Shown here: positions 14,189 to 21,147 of the stretch, one piece after another
Numbering within the stretch: the stretch's first letter is position 1
Layout: the number at the start of each line of letters is the position of its first letter
DNA from: Spirochaetota bacterium
Lineage (GTDB): Bacteria > Spirochaetota > Spirochaetia > Treponematales > Breznakiellaceae
Assembly: GCA_023406985.1 (NCBI GenBank)
Contig: JAEXTK010000182.1
Span: 1-21,147, forward strand
DNA: 21,147 nt
Reading direction: 5' to 3'
Position numbers and translations under genes: made by a program
Notes under the pieces: model-generated
The model's database searches: none
Seen by the model: the letters and a program-made list of their open reading frames with translations, nothing else
Told to the model about the DNA's origin: nothing

Positions 14189-15382
14189 TCAGAGTATCGA
14201 TCCGTACATGGAAAAAATCGGGACAACGCAGACCACGACGAGCGCCGCGATCACGATGCCGATCAGCACGATGAGCGCGGGCTCGATGAGCGTCATGAAC
14301 TGCCCCGATTTTCTCTCCACTTCTTTCTGGAAGTAGGTCCTGATCTGCGCGAATACTTTTTCCGACTGCCCCGACCGCTCTCCCACTGCAAGCCATTGCG
14401 ATACGTAAGGCGGGAATTCTTTCCGCACGGCGAAGGCGGCCGAAAGGGAATTCCCCTTCAGGGCATCGGATCGAACGGCTTGGATAGCCTCCCGGTACGC
14501 GCGGTTCCCGATCACCGCGGAAGCCTCCTCAAGGGCCGATTCCACCGGCACTCCGCCCGCCGCGAGCGTCTCCATCGCGAAGGCGAAATTGAGCGTCTCC
14601 ATGGCGGACAGGAAACTTCCCAGGACGGGGATCCTGAGGAACCTGCCATCGATCGCCTTTTCGGCTGCTTCGTTCCGCCGCCGCGCGATCGCGAGCGTCG
14701 CGGCCGTTACCATGATGGCCAAGAGGACGATGCAGAAGACGAGGAAGATAGTCTTCAGCGTCTCGATATTGGCTTGGATCTTGGAGGCGGCCTCGCCCCC
14801 GAACCCCTGGAAGATGGACTCCATCCGGGGAAGGACGAAGAGTAGGAGGCCGAACACCCCTAGGATCGAAACGGACAGGACGAGGAGGGGGTAGGAGAGC
14901 GCCGCCGCGAGCTTGTCCCTGAGGGCCTTCCTCTCCGCTAAATAGGCGCTCATGCGGGGGAGTATTTTCTCGACGGTTCCAACCTTGTCGCCGATGCGCA
15001 CCATCCCCCGATAGAGCGGGGAAAAGAAATCGGCTTCGCCGTCCACCGCCTGGGCGAACGTGGACCCCTTACGCACCCGTTCCAAGAGCGAAAGCGCGAT
15101 CCGTCCTGCGGCTCCATTTCCCTCTATGGACGCGCAGAGCTCGAGCGCGTCCTTGAGCGAGAGCCCCGAATCGACGAGCAGGCTCATCATCTCGGTGAAC
15201 TGGAGGGCGGCGCGGTCGGCCCCGCTCCGCCGCGATCTGGGCTTCCGCGCCTCCTCCACGGACAAGAGGAGCGACGGTCCTCCGGCGAAGGACCGGACGA
15301 GCTCCTCCTCGCTCCCTGCTCGCCGGAGCACGCGGGACGTCTTGCCGTTCGCGTCCGCTACGACGCAGCGATAATCGCCCAT
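14189..15382 (-). CDS. gspF: Type II secretion inner-membrane protein GspF
   Basis: This is a 397-residue platform protein. After a soluble N-terminal domain there are two T2SSF repeats, each with a helical cytoplasmic part followed by membrane helices: ALQFTEMMSLLVDSGLSLKDALE (from about residue 60), then LNFAFAMETLAAGGVPVESALEE. The C-terminal helix carries the family signature EPALIVLIGIVIAALVVV and PIFSMYGSIL. The start ATG at 15382 overlaps the last base of the gspE TGA (TGATG). The same frame stays open far upstream inside gspE, but that part is not coding. GspF couples the GspE ATPase to pseudopilin assembly. Confidence 0.94.
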   Translation of the reverse strand: MGDYRCVVADANGKTSRVLRRAGSEEELVRSFAGGPSLLLSVEEARKPRSRRSGADRAALQFTEMMSLLVDSGLSLKDALELCASIEGNGAAGRIALSLLERVRKGSTFAQAVDGEADFFSPLYRGMVRIGDKVGTVEKILPRMSAYLAERKALRDKLAAALSYPLLVLSVSILGVFGLLLFVLPRMESIFQGFGGEAASKIQANIETLKTIFLVFCIVLLAIMVTAATLAIARRRNEAAEKAIDGRFLRIPVLGSFLSAMETLNFAFAMETLAAGGVPVESALEEASAVIGNRAYREAIQAVRSDALKGNSLSAAFAVRKEFPPYVSQWLAVGERSGQSEKVFAQIRTYFQKEVERKSGQFMTLIEPALIVLIGIVIAALVVVCVVPIFSMYGSIL

Positions 15383-16884
15383 CAGGCCGTCTCCTCCGGC
15401 AGGGCGATCTCCCGTTCCAGTTCGCCCAGCGTCGTGATCCCCATGACGGTTTTCCGTAATCCGTCGTAGATCAAGGACTCCGTCCCACCGGCGGCGAGGT
15501 ATGCCGCCAGTTCGTTCACCCGGTCCCCGCGCAGAATGGCCTCCTCGAAGGTCGCGTCGGTCGCGAAGGCTTCCGAGACGACGACGCGTCCCCGGAAGCC
15601 CGATCCCCCGCAACGCGCGCAGCCGACCGCAGCGGCGACGGCGGCGGAGGGGAGCCCGTACCGGTCCAGCAACCGTTTTTCGTGCGCAGTCGTCGGACGG
15701 TTTGCCGCGCAATCCGGGCAGAGGCGGCGCACGAGGCGTTGGGCGATCGCCCCCCGCAGCACGGAGGCGATGAGGTAGGGCTCCACGCCCATGTTCTTGA
15801 GCCGCGGCACGACGGACACGGCGTCGTTGGTGTGGAGCGTGGAGAGCACGAGGTGGCCGGTCAGGGCGGCGCGGAGGGCGATCTCGGCGGTCGCCGCGTC
15901 CCGGATCTCTCCCACCATGATGACGTTGGGGTCCTGGCGGAGGACGCGCCGGAGCAGGGTGTCGAAGCTCAGCTTGATGTGATCGTTCGTCTGGATCTGG
16001 TTGACCCCGGGAATGAGGAATTCCACCGGGTCCTCTATGGTGACGACCTTGAGGGCCTCGGAGGCTATCTCCCGGATCATGGCGTTGAGGGTCGTCGTCT
16101 TGCCGCTGCCCGTGGGACCCGTCGCGAGGACGAGGCCGTGCGGTATCTTGAGGAGAGCGCGCAGGAGGCTCTCCTGGGCGGGCGAGAAGCCCAACTCGCC
16201 GAACGACAGGGGGGCCGCGGTCTTCCCGAGTATCCGGAGCACGATGGATTCCCCGCCCGCGATGGGGACGATGGACACTCGGAGGTCGGTCTTCTCGTCT
16301 CCGACGACGACCGTGATCCGGCCGTCCTGGGGCAGGCGCTTCTCCAGGATGTTGAGGTTCGCCATGATCTTGATGCGCGAAGAGACGGCGGGGAAGCGAT
16401 TCCGGTCGAGCGAGCGGACGGTCCTGAGCGCCCCGTCGATCCGGTACCGGACGCGGGCCTCCTCCCTTCCCGATTCCAGGTGGATGTCGGAGGCCCCGGC
16501 CCGGATCGCGTCCATGCAGAGGGCATTGACGAGGTTCACGATGGGGGCGTCGTTGGCGAGCTTGTCCAGGAGGAGCCGGTCCCCGTCTTCTTTGGCCTGC
16601 GCGGTCCCCGTTTCGGTCGGTCGTTCCTCTCCGAGCTTCTTGCCGAGATACGCGGAGAGCTCCGACGCGTCTATCCGGTAGAAGGCGACTGGTTTCCGGT
16701 GGAAGCTCCGCATCGACGCGACGACCGCGGCGTCGGCCTTCTCGGTCAGTCCGATCGAAACCAGCTCTTCCTCCTCCCCGAGCTTGATCACGCCGCGCGC
16801 CTCTATGAACTCCATCGGGTATTGGCCGTCCCCATCGGGTAGGGGGGAAAAGGCCGCGAGGCCCGCGTGCGGGAATTCCTTCAT
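15382..16884 (-). CDS. gspE: Type II secretion ATPase GspE
   Basis: This is a 500-residue hexameric ATPase that drives pseudopilus assembly. It has an N-terminal GspE/PilB domain (about 1-90), Walker A GPTGSGKT (256-263), Walker B region VIMVGEIRD (321-329), His-box TGHLVLSTLHTND (342-354) and the zinc-binding tetracysteine pair C389-x-x-C392 and C422-x-x-C425, so all motifs expected for an active enzyme are present. GspE takes the slot between gspD and gspF. The ATG at 16884 shares one base with the gspD stop (TGATG); a GTG one codon earlier (16887) is also possible. The same TGATG arrangement joins gspE to gspF, favouring the ATG. Confidence 0.96.
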   Translation of the reverse strand: MKEFPHAGLAAFSPLPDGDGQYPMEFIEARGVIKLGEEEELVSIGLTEKADAAVVASMRSFHRKPVAFYRIDASELSAYLGKKLGEERPTETGTAQAKEDGDRLLLDKLANDAPIVNLVNALCMDAIRAGASDIHLESGREEARVRYRIDGALRTVRSLDRNRFPAVSSRIKIMANLNILEKRLPQDGRITVVVGDEKTDLRVSIVPIAGGESIVLRILGKTAAPLSFGELGFSPAQESLLRALLKIPHGLVLATGPTGSGKTTTLNAMIREIASEALKVVTIEDPVEFLIPGVNQIQTNDHIKLSFDTLLRRVLRQDPNVIMVGEIRDAATAEIALRAALTGHLVLSTLHTNDAVSVVPRLKNMGVEPYLIASVLRGAIAQRLVRRLCPDCAANRPTTAHEKRLLDRYGLPSAAVAAAVGCARCGGSGFRGRVVVSEAFATDATFEEAILRGDRVNELAAYLAAGGTESLIYDGLRKTVMGITTLGELEREIALPEETA

Positions 16885-19049
16885 CACCGGTAATCCGCGA
16901 CGAACGCTCGGTAATAACGCTCGGTCTTTTCGAAGACGGATTCGGCCTGGTCCGTATCGGCGCGGGAGAGGTAGGGGACGATGTAGATGACCATCTCCGA
17001 CTGGTCCACCGATTCCTTCTCATCCCTGAAGAGCCTGCCGAGCAGGGGAATGTCGCCGAGGATGGGTATCTTCTGGATGTTCACGTTGGTGTCGGTCTGC
17101 ATGAGGCCGCTCACGACGATGGGTTTTCCCGACGGGGTCCGCACCTGGGTGGTCACCACGCGTTCCGACGTGGAGGGGAGGGTGGAGGTGGACGTCGACG
17201 AAGCGGCGTTCCGTTTTGAAACCGTCGCGTTCACGGCCATGGTGATCATGTCGTCCCCGGATATCCAACCGTTGAGGCCGATGATGAGGCCCGAGGTGAT
17301 CTCCCTGGTGACGCCCGTGTCGGTCACCTTCCCCGTGTCGTCGTCCACCTCGAATTCCTGGTAGCGGAACGTCTCCGTGTTCTGGAATTTGACCTCCTGG
17401 GCGCTGATGCCGTGGAGGGTCGTGTCCGCGAAGACCTTCGCGGTGTTCTCCCCGATCTCTACGCTCAGCGCGGCCGCGAACTGATAGCCGAACTTGTCCA
17501 CCGCGTCGAAGTTGAGCGTCAGGAGGTTGGAGAGGTTCCCGACGAAGGCGTTCGTCTCCTCTTCGGGATTCGTATCGATCCGCGCGCTCCGCTTCATGGT
17601 TTTGCCGTCGCTCTTCAGGTACTGGATCACGAGGAGCTCGTAGCGGAGCTGCGGCTTCGGTCGGTCCATGAGGGCGAGTTCGCGGAGGAATACTTGCCGC
17701 TTTTCCTCAGACCCGATGAAGAACAGGAGGTTGGGAGTGCCCGAGTCCTGGATCTCTTCTTTCTGGATCGAAGGGGGCAGGGCCTTGAGCAGGTCCTCGG
17801 TCTTCAGGTAGCGGAGGCGGACGGGATAGCTTTCCCGCTTCCGGTCCACGATCGCGATGAAGGATCGGAGCGCGGCCAGGTTCTCCTCCGAGCCGAGCGC
17901 CACGAAGGAGTTGGAGTCGGGGACGGCGGCCGGCGGGAGGGGGATGAGCTTCGGGGGAATGAGGCCGAGGAGGTCCTTGGCCTTCATGAACTTCGCGTCG
18001 AAGCGCTCGTAGCGTTTGCCCTCCAGGGGTACGTCGATGAGGGCGATGAAATCGAGGATGGGGGCGAGTTCCTCGTCGGTGCCGGTGAGGAAGGCGACGT
18101 TCGTGGTCTTGTCCGTGCGGAGGAGATTCCCGGAGGCGAGATCCGCGGGGAGCAGGTTGGGGAGGTCCTGGACCGGGATGTGCCTGAGGGGGAGCGTCGT
18201 CGTCTTCTTGAGCTTCTTGACCACGTCCCTGCGCTGAAGCTCCAGTATGTAGTAGACGCCGTCCTTCACCACGTAGTCCCCGCCGCCCTGCTCCAAAAGC
18301 AGCCGCAGGATGCCCTCGAAGTCGCGGCCTGTGAAGTAGAGGTTCTCCAGCATCGTATCGGTTTTGAGGAGGAACGAGTATTCCTTCCCCGCGACGGAGA
18401 AGAGCTGGGCGAGGGTCTCCAGGAATCGACCCTTCTCCAGGGAGACGGAATACCGGTCCCCGTTCCGAACGATGGGATCGGCCGCTTTGGCCTTCGCGGC
18501 GCCGGCTTTCTGCTGGTCCGAGGGGAGGCGCCTGAGGTAGAAGTACGCGGCTTCGCGCTCCACGACGTATTCGGGGAAGCGCTTCGCGAGGATCTCCAGG
18601 GCTTGTTCCGGCGTCGCCGCCGCTATGTTCACGGTGAGCGTCGCGGCCGGCAGCGGATCGTAGAGAATGGTGGTGCCCATCGTTTTGGACAGCGCGCGGA
18701 CGAGGGGAAGGAGGGCGGTCTCGTCCGCCTTCAGGGTGACCAGGCCTTTCTCTTTGTCGTAGGCTGCCTCGATCTTGGAGACGTAGTATACGCCGTTCGC
18801 TTTGGTGAAATGGAGGCGGTACGCGGCGAGGAAGAGGGAGAGGGCGTCCTCGAACTCCGCCTCCGAGAAGAAGAACGAGGCGTTCCCCACGATGGTCTCG
18901 TCCGGCACGATGGAGTTCCCGGTCGCCTCCGCCAGGACCATGAGGATGTCCACGATGCTCTGGTCGCGGAATTCCATCTTCGCGAGCTTCTGGGCGGAAA
19001 GGGACAGGGGAAAGAAGACGCAGAAGAGGAGGGCCGCCGTCTTTTTCAT
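16884..19049 (-). CDS. gspD: Type II secretion secretin GspD
   Basis: This is a 721-residue outer-membrane channel. The signal peptide ends at about residue 19 (LSLSA). N-terminal N0-type and N1-N3-type domains fill about 22-470 (VDILMVLAEATGNSIVPDE for N0; RYLKTEDLLKALPPSI for a later repeat). The C-terminal secretin core runs from about 480 to 690, with EITSGLIIGLNGWISGDDMI, the gate region VRTPSGKPIVVSGLM, and the signature PILGDIPLLGRLF (662-674). A 46-residue tail could be the pilotin-contact S-domain. No lipobox is seen. The start is 7 nt after the peptidase stop, with GAGG as ribosome site. The presence of a secretin implies an outer membrane. Confidence 0.95.
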   Translation of the reverse strand: MKKTAALLFCVFFPLSLSAQKLAKMEFRDQSIVDILMVLAEATGNSIVPDETIVGNASFFFSEAEFEDALSLFLAAYRLHFTKANGVYYVSKIEAAYDKEKGLVTLKADETALLPLVRALSKTMGTTILYDPLPAATLTVNIAAATPEQALEILAKRFPEYVVEREAAYFYLRRLPSDQQKAGAAKAKAADPIVRNGDRYSVSLEKGRFLETLAQLFSVAGKEYSFLLKTDTMLENLYFTGRDFEGILRLLLEQGGGDYVVKDGVYYILELQRRDVVKKLKKTTTLPLRHIPVQDLPNLLPADLASGNLLRTDKTTNVAFLTGTDEELAPILDFIALIDVPLEGKRYERFDAKFMKAKDLLGLIPPKLIPLPPAAVPDSNSFVALGSEENLAALRSFIAIVDRKRESYPVRLRYLKTEDLLKALPPSIQKEEIQDSGTPNLLFFIGSEEKRQVFLRELALMDRPKPQLRYELLVIQYLKSDGKTMKRSARIDTNPEEETNAFVGNLSNLLTLNFDAVDKFGYQFAAALSVEIGENTAKVFADTTLHGISAQEVKFQNTETFRYQEFEVDDDTGKVTDTGVTREITSGLIIGLNGWISGDDMITMAVNATVSKRNAASSTSTSTLPSTSERVVTTQVRTPSGKPIVVSGLMQTDTNVNIQKIPILGDIPLLGRLFRDEKESVDQSEMVIYIVPYLSRADTDQAESVFEKTERYYRAFVADYR

Positions 19050-19056
19050 ACCGCCT

Positions 19057-19524
19057 CTACGTCCCCCGCCGGCCCCAGGCTTCCAGAGCGAAGGAAGCGA
19101 GGGCCCCGAAAGTCAAAAACGGTCCGAAGGGGATGCGCTCGCGGAGCGATCTCCCCCGCACCGCGCGCGCGGCGAGCGCGTACAAGATTCCCGTGGCAGC
19201 GGCGACGGCCAGCGCGGGCGATAGCCCTCGCGGCCCCGTGAAGAACCCCACGAGGGCCGCGTACTTCACGTCCCCGAGGCCGAGTCCCCCCATGGTTTTC
19301 CGCAGCGTCCAGAACAGCACGCCCGCCAGGCCTGCCGCGAGGAGCGAACCGGGGACGGCTCGCGGATCAAGGACCATCGTGGTTAGCGCGAGCGCCGCGA
19401 ATCCCCCGAGCGTGAGCGCGTCCGGTAGCCGAAAACTCCGCGCGTCGATGACGGAGAGCGGCAGCGCGAAGAGGAGGAAGACGAGGAGCTGAAGCGGCCG
19501 GATCGCGGCCGGGGGGATGTGCAT
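19057..19524 (-). CDS. gspO: Short prepilin peptidase (A24 aspartic protease)
   Basis: This is a 155-residue membrane peptidase that cleaves the leader from pseudopilins. The two catalytic aspartates are visible in VIDARSFRLPDALT (D27) and GLGLGDVKYAAL (GxGD motif), and the C-terminal IPFGPFLTFGALASF is typical. The N-terminal methyltransferase domain of full-length PilD/GspO is absent, so this is the compact TadV/CpaA-like or archaeal-preflagellin-like size. The start at 19524 is chosen because of the strong AAAGGAGGAG ribosome site (19531-19540); the frame extends upstream to 19656, but that part is low-quality and AT-rich. It is the first gene of the secretion operon. Confidence 0.88.
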   Translation of the reverse strand: MHIPPAAIRPLQLLVFLLFALPLSVIDARSFRLPDALTLGGFAALALTTMVLDPRAVPGSLLAAGLAGVLFWTLRKTMGGLGLGDVKYAALVGFFTGPRGLSPALAVAAATGILYALAARAVRGRSLRERIPFGPFLTFGALASFALEAWGRRGT

Positions 19525-19611
19525 CGGGGGCTCCTCCTTTCGATATCTCTTCGCGGTCGCGCGGTACTTCTCAACCGATATAAATACGGGCCAGCCCTGC
19601 CCGACGCTTCT

Positions 19612-19641
19612 ATAGTATGCATTGGAAAAGTTTGATGGAAA
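19612..19641 (-). promoter_or_regulatory. Candidate sigma-70-type promoter of the secretion operon
   Basis: On the minus strand, TTTCCA (19641-19636, 4 of 6 to TTGACA) and TACTAT (19617-19612, close to TATAAT) are separated by 18 bp. This would start transcription near 19605, about 80 nt before the peptidase start. Prediction by eye only. Confidence 0.35.
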
Positions 19642-19747
19642 GTGCTCTATCCCCACAGCGTATCGATGATCCGTATGGTAGCACGCACATCAATCAGAGA
19701 CAAGAATATTATCATTTAGATAAATTTGTTGCGAAGCGCCGTGCACG

Positions 19748-19790
19748 ATGGTATTGTTCAGGTTTAGTACCATAGTCCTACGAGTATACT
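19748..19790 (+). promoter_or_regulatory. Candidate promoter with overlapping inverted repeat for the exported-protein gene
   Basis: TATACT (19785-19790) is a good -10. TTTAGT (19763-19768), 16 bp upstream, is a weak -35. An inverted repeat ATGGTA (19748-19753) and TACCAT (19768-19773) brackets and overlaps the -35 area, as an operator would. Transcription would start about 66 nt before the ATG at 19863. Confidence 0.25.
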
Positions 19791-19862
19791 TTTGATTCTT
19801 CTAGATGATAACGCAATTGCCATGTCCAGTCTTCCAGTTCGTAAGTACGAGGTAAACACACT

Positions 19863-21147
19863 ATGAACCACGGTGAGAGTAGATATGCAAACCCGGTGAA
19901 GGAAAGCATTGAAAAGATACGACCGGATATGCGTCCCTTGGTGTCGCTGTTTTTTCGTGGCGCACTTGTTTTCGCTTTGTGCATCCTGCCTCAAAAAGTA
20001 CTCGGTGATAGTCCGAGAATAACCATCAATCCATCCGTATACAACGAAACGAGTCAAAGAACGTATACCCGAAAAGCCTTCGAGGTTACTTGGTATGATA
20101 GCCATCCGCAATTTTGTTATATCCTTTTCTATGATAACGGGGACGGTCTATATCAGCAACTACCTATTTCTAAAACCTTTGCCTCAACCTGGGTATGGAG
20201 TTGGGCTCGCGGTCCTTCTGACGATCAGATCATCATAAACCCTCTCGCAAAATCCGGTGATACCCTTATTCTTGGGCCTATTGTTACGAGGCAGACACGC
20301 TTTTCATATGAGGTCTCGGGTTCGGCCGTCGGTAGAATAGGCTGCATCATTGGGGAACCGCTTCCATCTACACGAGATACTGATGACCATGGGGGCAATG
20401 AAAATGGATTCTTTTTTGATGGTGATGATGCCGAGAGCAAGTTTTTCTATGTCGATGACACCGCACCAACAGTATCTGCCATCACCATAGGCAACACGGC
20501 CTCATATCATTCCAGCGGCATAGTCTACGTAAACGAAGACCCAATACTGATATACGAGGCGAACGACGCAGAGGCGGGAATCGATAACGCTTACGGCTAT
20601 ACGCTCATCGATACCTTCGACAATAAGATTTACTCATGCACTTCGAGTTCGGCGACGATTTCTAGCGCAGAAAATAAGGGTTATGCATTTCAGTTGAAAG
20701 TCTCTGACCGATTGGGCAATCAGGCCTCGTCGACACCGTTGTCCATCTTCGTCGACGGAATCCCGCCGTCCCTGACGCAGGCCGGGCTTCCCGGCGTCCT
20801 GTCGCGCTCCATCTCGTTGTCGTCGACCGACGAGGCCTTCATCGACCTGGACATCATTTCGGCGCCTGAGGATATGCCCGCGGGCGGATCGGACTTCAAA
20901 CAGCTGCGGTTCCGAGAGGACAACGTTGGCGATTTCCTGACCCTCGCGCAGATCGAAGGAGGGAAGCTAATCCGGGGCGAAACAGGGGCGGCGAAGAAGA
21001 TTTTCGTCTACGCGGAAGATAACCTCGGGAACCGGACCGCGGCGGAGGCTGCGCCGTCGTTCACTCTCCTGATTCCGCCCAAGAAGCCGTCCATGGTCTT
21101 GGCCTGCGGCGCCGCGCAGGTTACGGGCGGAGCCTTCGCCTACCGGC
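19863..21147 (+). CDS. Large exported protein with Ig-like repeats, 3' end outside window
   Basis: The frame is open from ATG 19863 (GAGG ribosome site at 19849-19852) to the last base, giving 428 visible residues without a stop; an in-frame TAA at 19842 sets the upstream limit. A hydrophobic export segment (LVSLFFRGALVFALCILPQKVLG, about 26-48) precedes D49; Met23 (19929) would give a classical signal peptide but has a poorer ribosome site. No lipobox fits C40. After an N-terminal region rich in aromatic and polar residues (49-196), repeated Ig-like domains begin: VDDTAPTV (197-204), VDGIPPSL (297-304) and LIPPKKPS (403-410) mark boundaries about 100-104 residues apart, and SDRLGNQAS (281-289) matches EDNLGNRTA (385-393) at 104. 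The family is not identified. Such architecture is typical of surface or secreted proteins. Residues 1-280 use AT-rich codons, while the rest is GC-rich like the surrounding genome. Confidence 0.85.
   Translation, partial: MNHGESRYANPVKESIEKIRPDMRPLVSLFFRGALVFALCILPQKVLGDSPRITINPSVYNETSQRTYTRKAFEVTWYDSHPQFCYILFYDNGDGLYQQLPISKTFASTWVWSWARGPSDDQIIINPLAKSGDTLILGPIVTRQTRFSYEVSGSAVGRIGCIIGEPLPSTRDTDDHGGNENGFFFDGDDAESKFFYVDDTAPTVSAITIGNTASYHSSGIVYVNEDPILIYEANDAEAGIDNAYGYTLIDTFDNKIYSCTSSSATISSAENKGYAFQLKVSDRLGNQASSTPLSIFVDGIPPSLTQAGLPGVLSRSISLSSTDEAFIDLDIISAPEDMPAGGSDFKQLRFREDNVGDFLTLAQIEGGKLIRGETGAAKKIFVYAEDNLGNRTAAEAAPSFTLLIPPKKPSMVLACGAAQVTGGAFAYR

Larger units (their letters stand above)
19525..19862. 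other. Divergent intergenic region with AT-rich DNA
   Basis: These 338 nt separate the leftward secretion operon from the rightward exported-protein gene. The part nearest the peptidase gene is GC-rich; from about 19600 the sequence is AT-rich (hand count 38% GC over 19681-19740). It holds candidate promoters for both directions and an inverted repeat. No gene was recognised; short minus-strand frames covering 19764-20111 are shadows of the plus-strand gene. Confidence 0.7.

Noticed and set aside
13554..14396. Upstream extension of the gspJ frame
   Set aside because: It is an out-of-frame reading of gspG and gspI; the class III leader needs only the ATG at 13553.
14189..17023. 944-codon minus-strand frame suggesting a GspF fusion
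   Set aside because: Only the last 397 codons are GspF. The upstream part is an out-of-frame reading of gspE and the end of gspD; gspE is intact in its own frame with all motifs.
17412..19241. 609-codon plus-strand open frame opposite gspD
   Set aside because: It is antisense to a clear secretin gene, its translation is Glu/Arg/Gly/Val-rich low-complexity sequence typical of antisense frames in GC-rich DNA, and it has no recognisable domain.
19764..20111. Minus-strand 115-codon frame in the AT-rich region
   Set aside because: It is opposite the plus-strand exported-protein frame, which is far longer and has a ribosome site and export segment; no recognisable features in the minus-strand product.
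1..21147. CRISPR arrays, tRNA or rRNA genes, insertion sequences, att sites
   Set aside because: No regularly spaced direct repeats, cloverleaf-like segments, transposase-like frames or terminal inverted repeats were seen on reading both strands; a software scan was not possible.

Overview
The window is about 21 kb of very GC-rich bacterial DNA. The exception is an AT-rich island from roughly 19.6 to 20.7 kb. Coding density is high, and almost every gene from 19.5 kb down to 3.1 kb lies on the minus strand. Several features suggest a high-GC spirochaete: the solute-binding protein leader, a pantothenate-type ECF S component beside coaX, and a reduced type II secretion operon in a diderm. This is inferred from gene content and protein style; there is no rRNA or other marker here, so the phylum is not proven. 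No tRNA, rRNA, CRISPR array or insertion sequence was seen.

Region 1 (1-3130, plus strand) is a vitamin and cofactor block. It holds the 3'-terminal part of an ECF transporter T subunit, an ECF S component, a CoaX-family (type III) pantothenate kinase with unusual active-site motifs, and an SDR oxidoreductase lacking the usual Tyr-x-x-x-Lys pair. The S component is 1 nt from coaX, so pantothenate is its most likely substrate.

Region 2 (3135-9220, minus strand) is a carbohydrate uptake and signalling block. A membrane histidine kinase and a NarL-type response regulator overlap by 11 bp. They are followed by a CUT1-type sugar ABC importer (binding protein and two permeases, no ATPase) and a second LuxR-type regulator placed 9 nt after the last permease.

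Region 3 (9268-19524, minus strand) is a tightly packed 12-gene type II secretion (T2SS) operon. In transcription order it encodes a short prepilin peptidase, GspD, GspE, GspF, GspG, a very short GspI-like pseudopilin, GspJ, GspK, GspL, GspM, a small anchored protein that may stand in for GspC/PilP, and a lipoprotein with a carboxypeptidase-regulatory-like fold and TPR-like helices. No gspH is recognisable, and no classical gspC. Most junctions are overlaps or gaps of a few bases.

Region 4 (19525-21147) is a 338-nt divergent intergenic region. It is followed on the plus strand by a long reading frame that starts at 19863 and runs off the window end (428 codons visible). It encodes an exported protein with Ig-like repeats of about 100 residues, transcribed divergently from the secretion operon. 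Its first two thirds are AT-rich and its last third is GC-rich. It is a natural candidate for a surface protein or a substrate of the neighbouring secretion system, and is the most interesting single item here.
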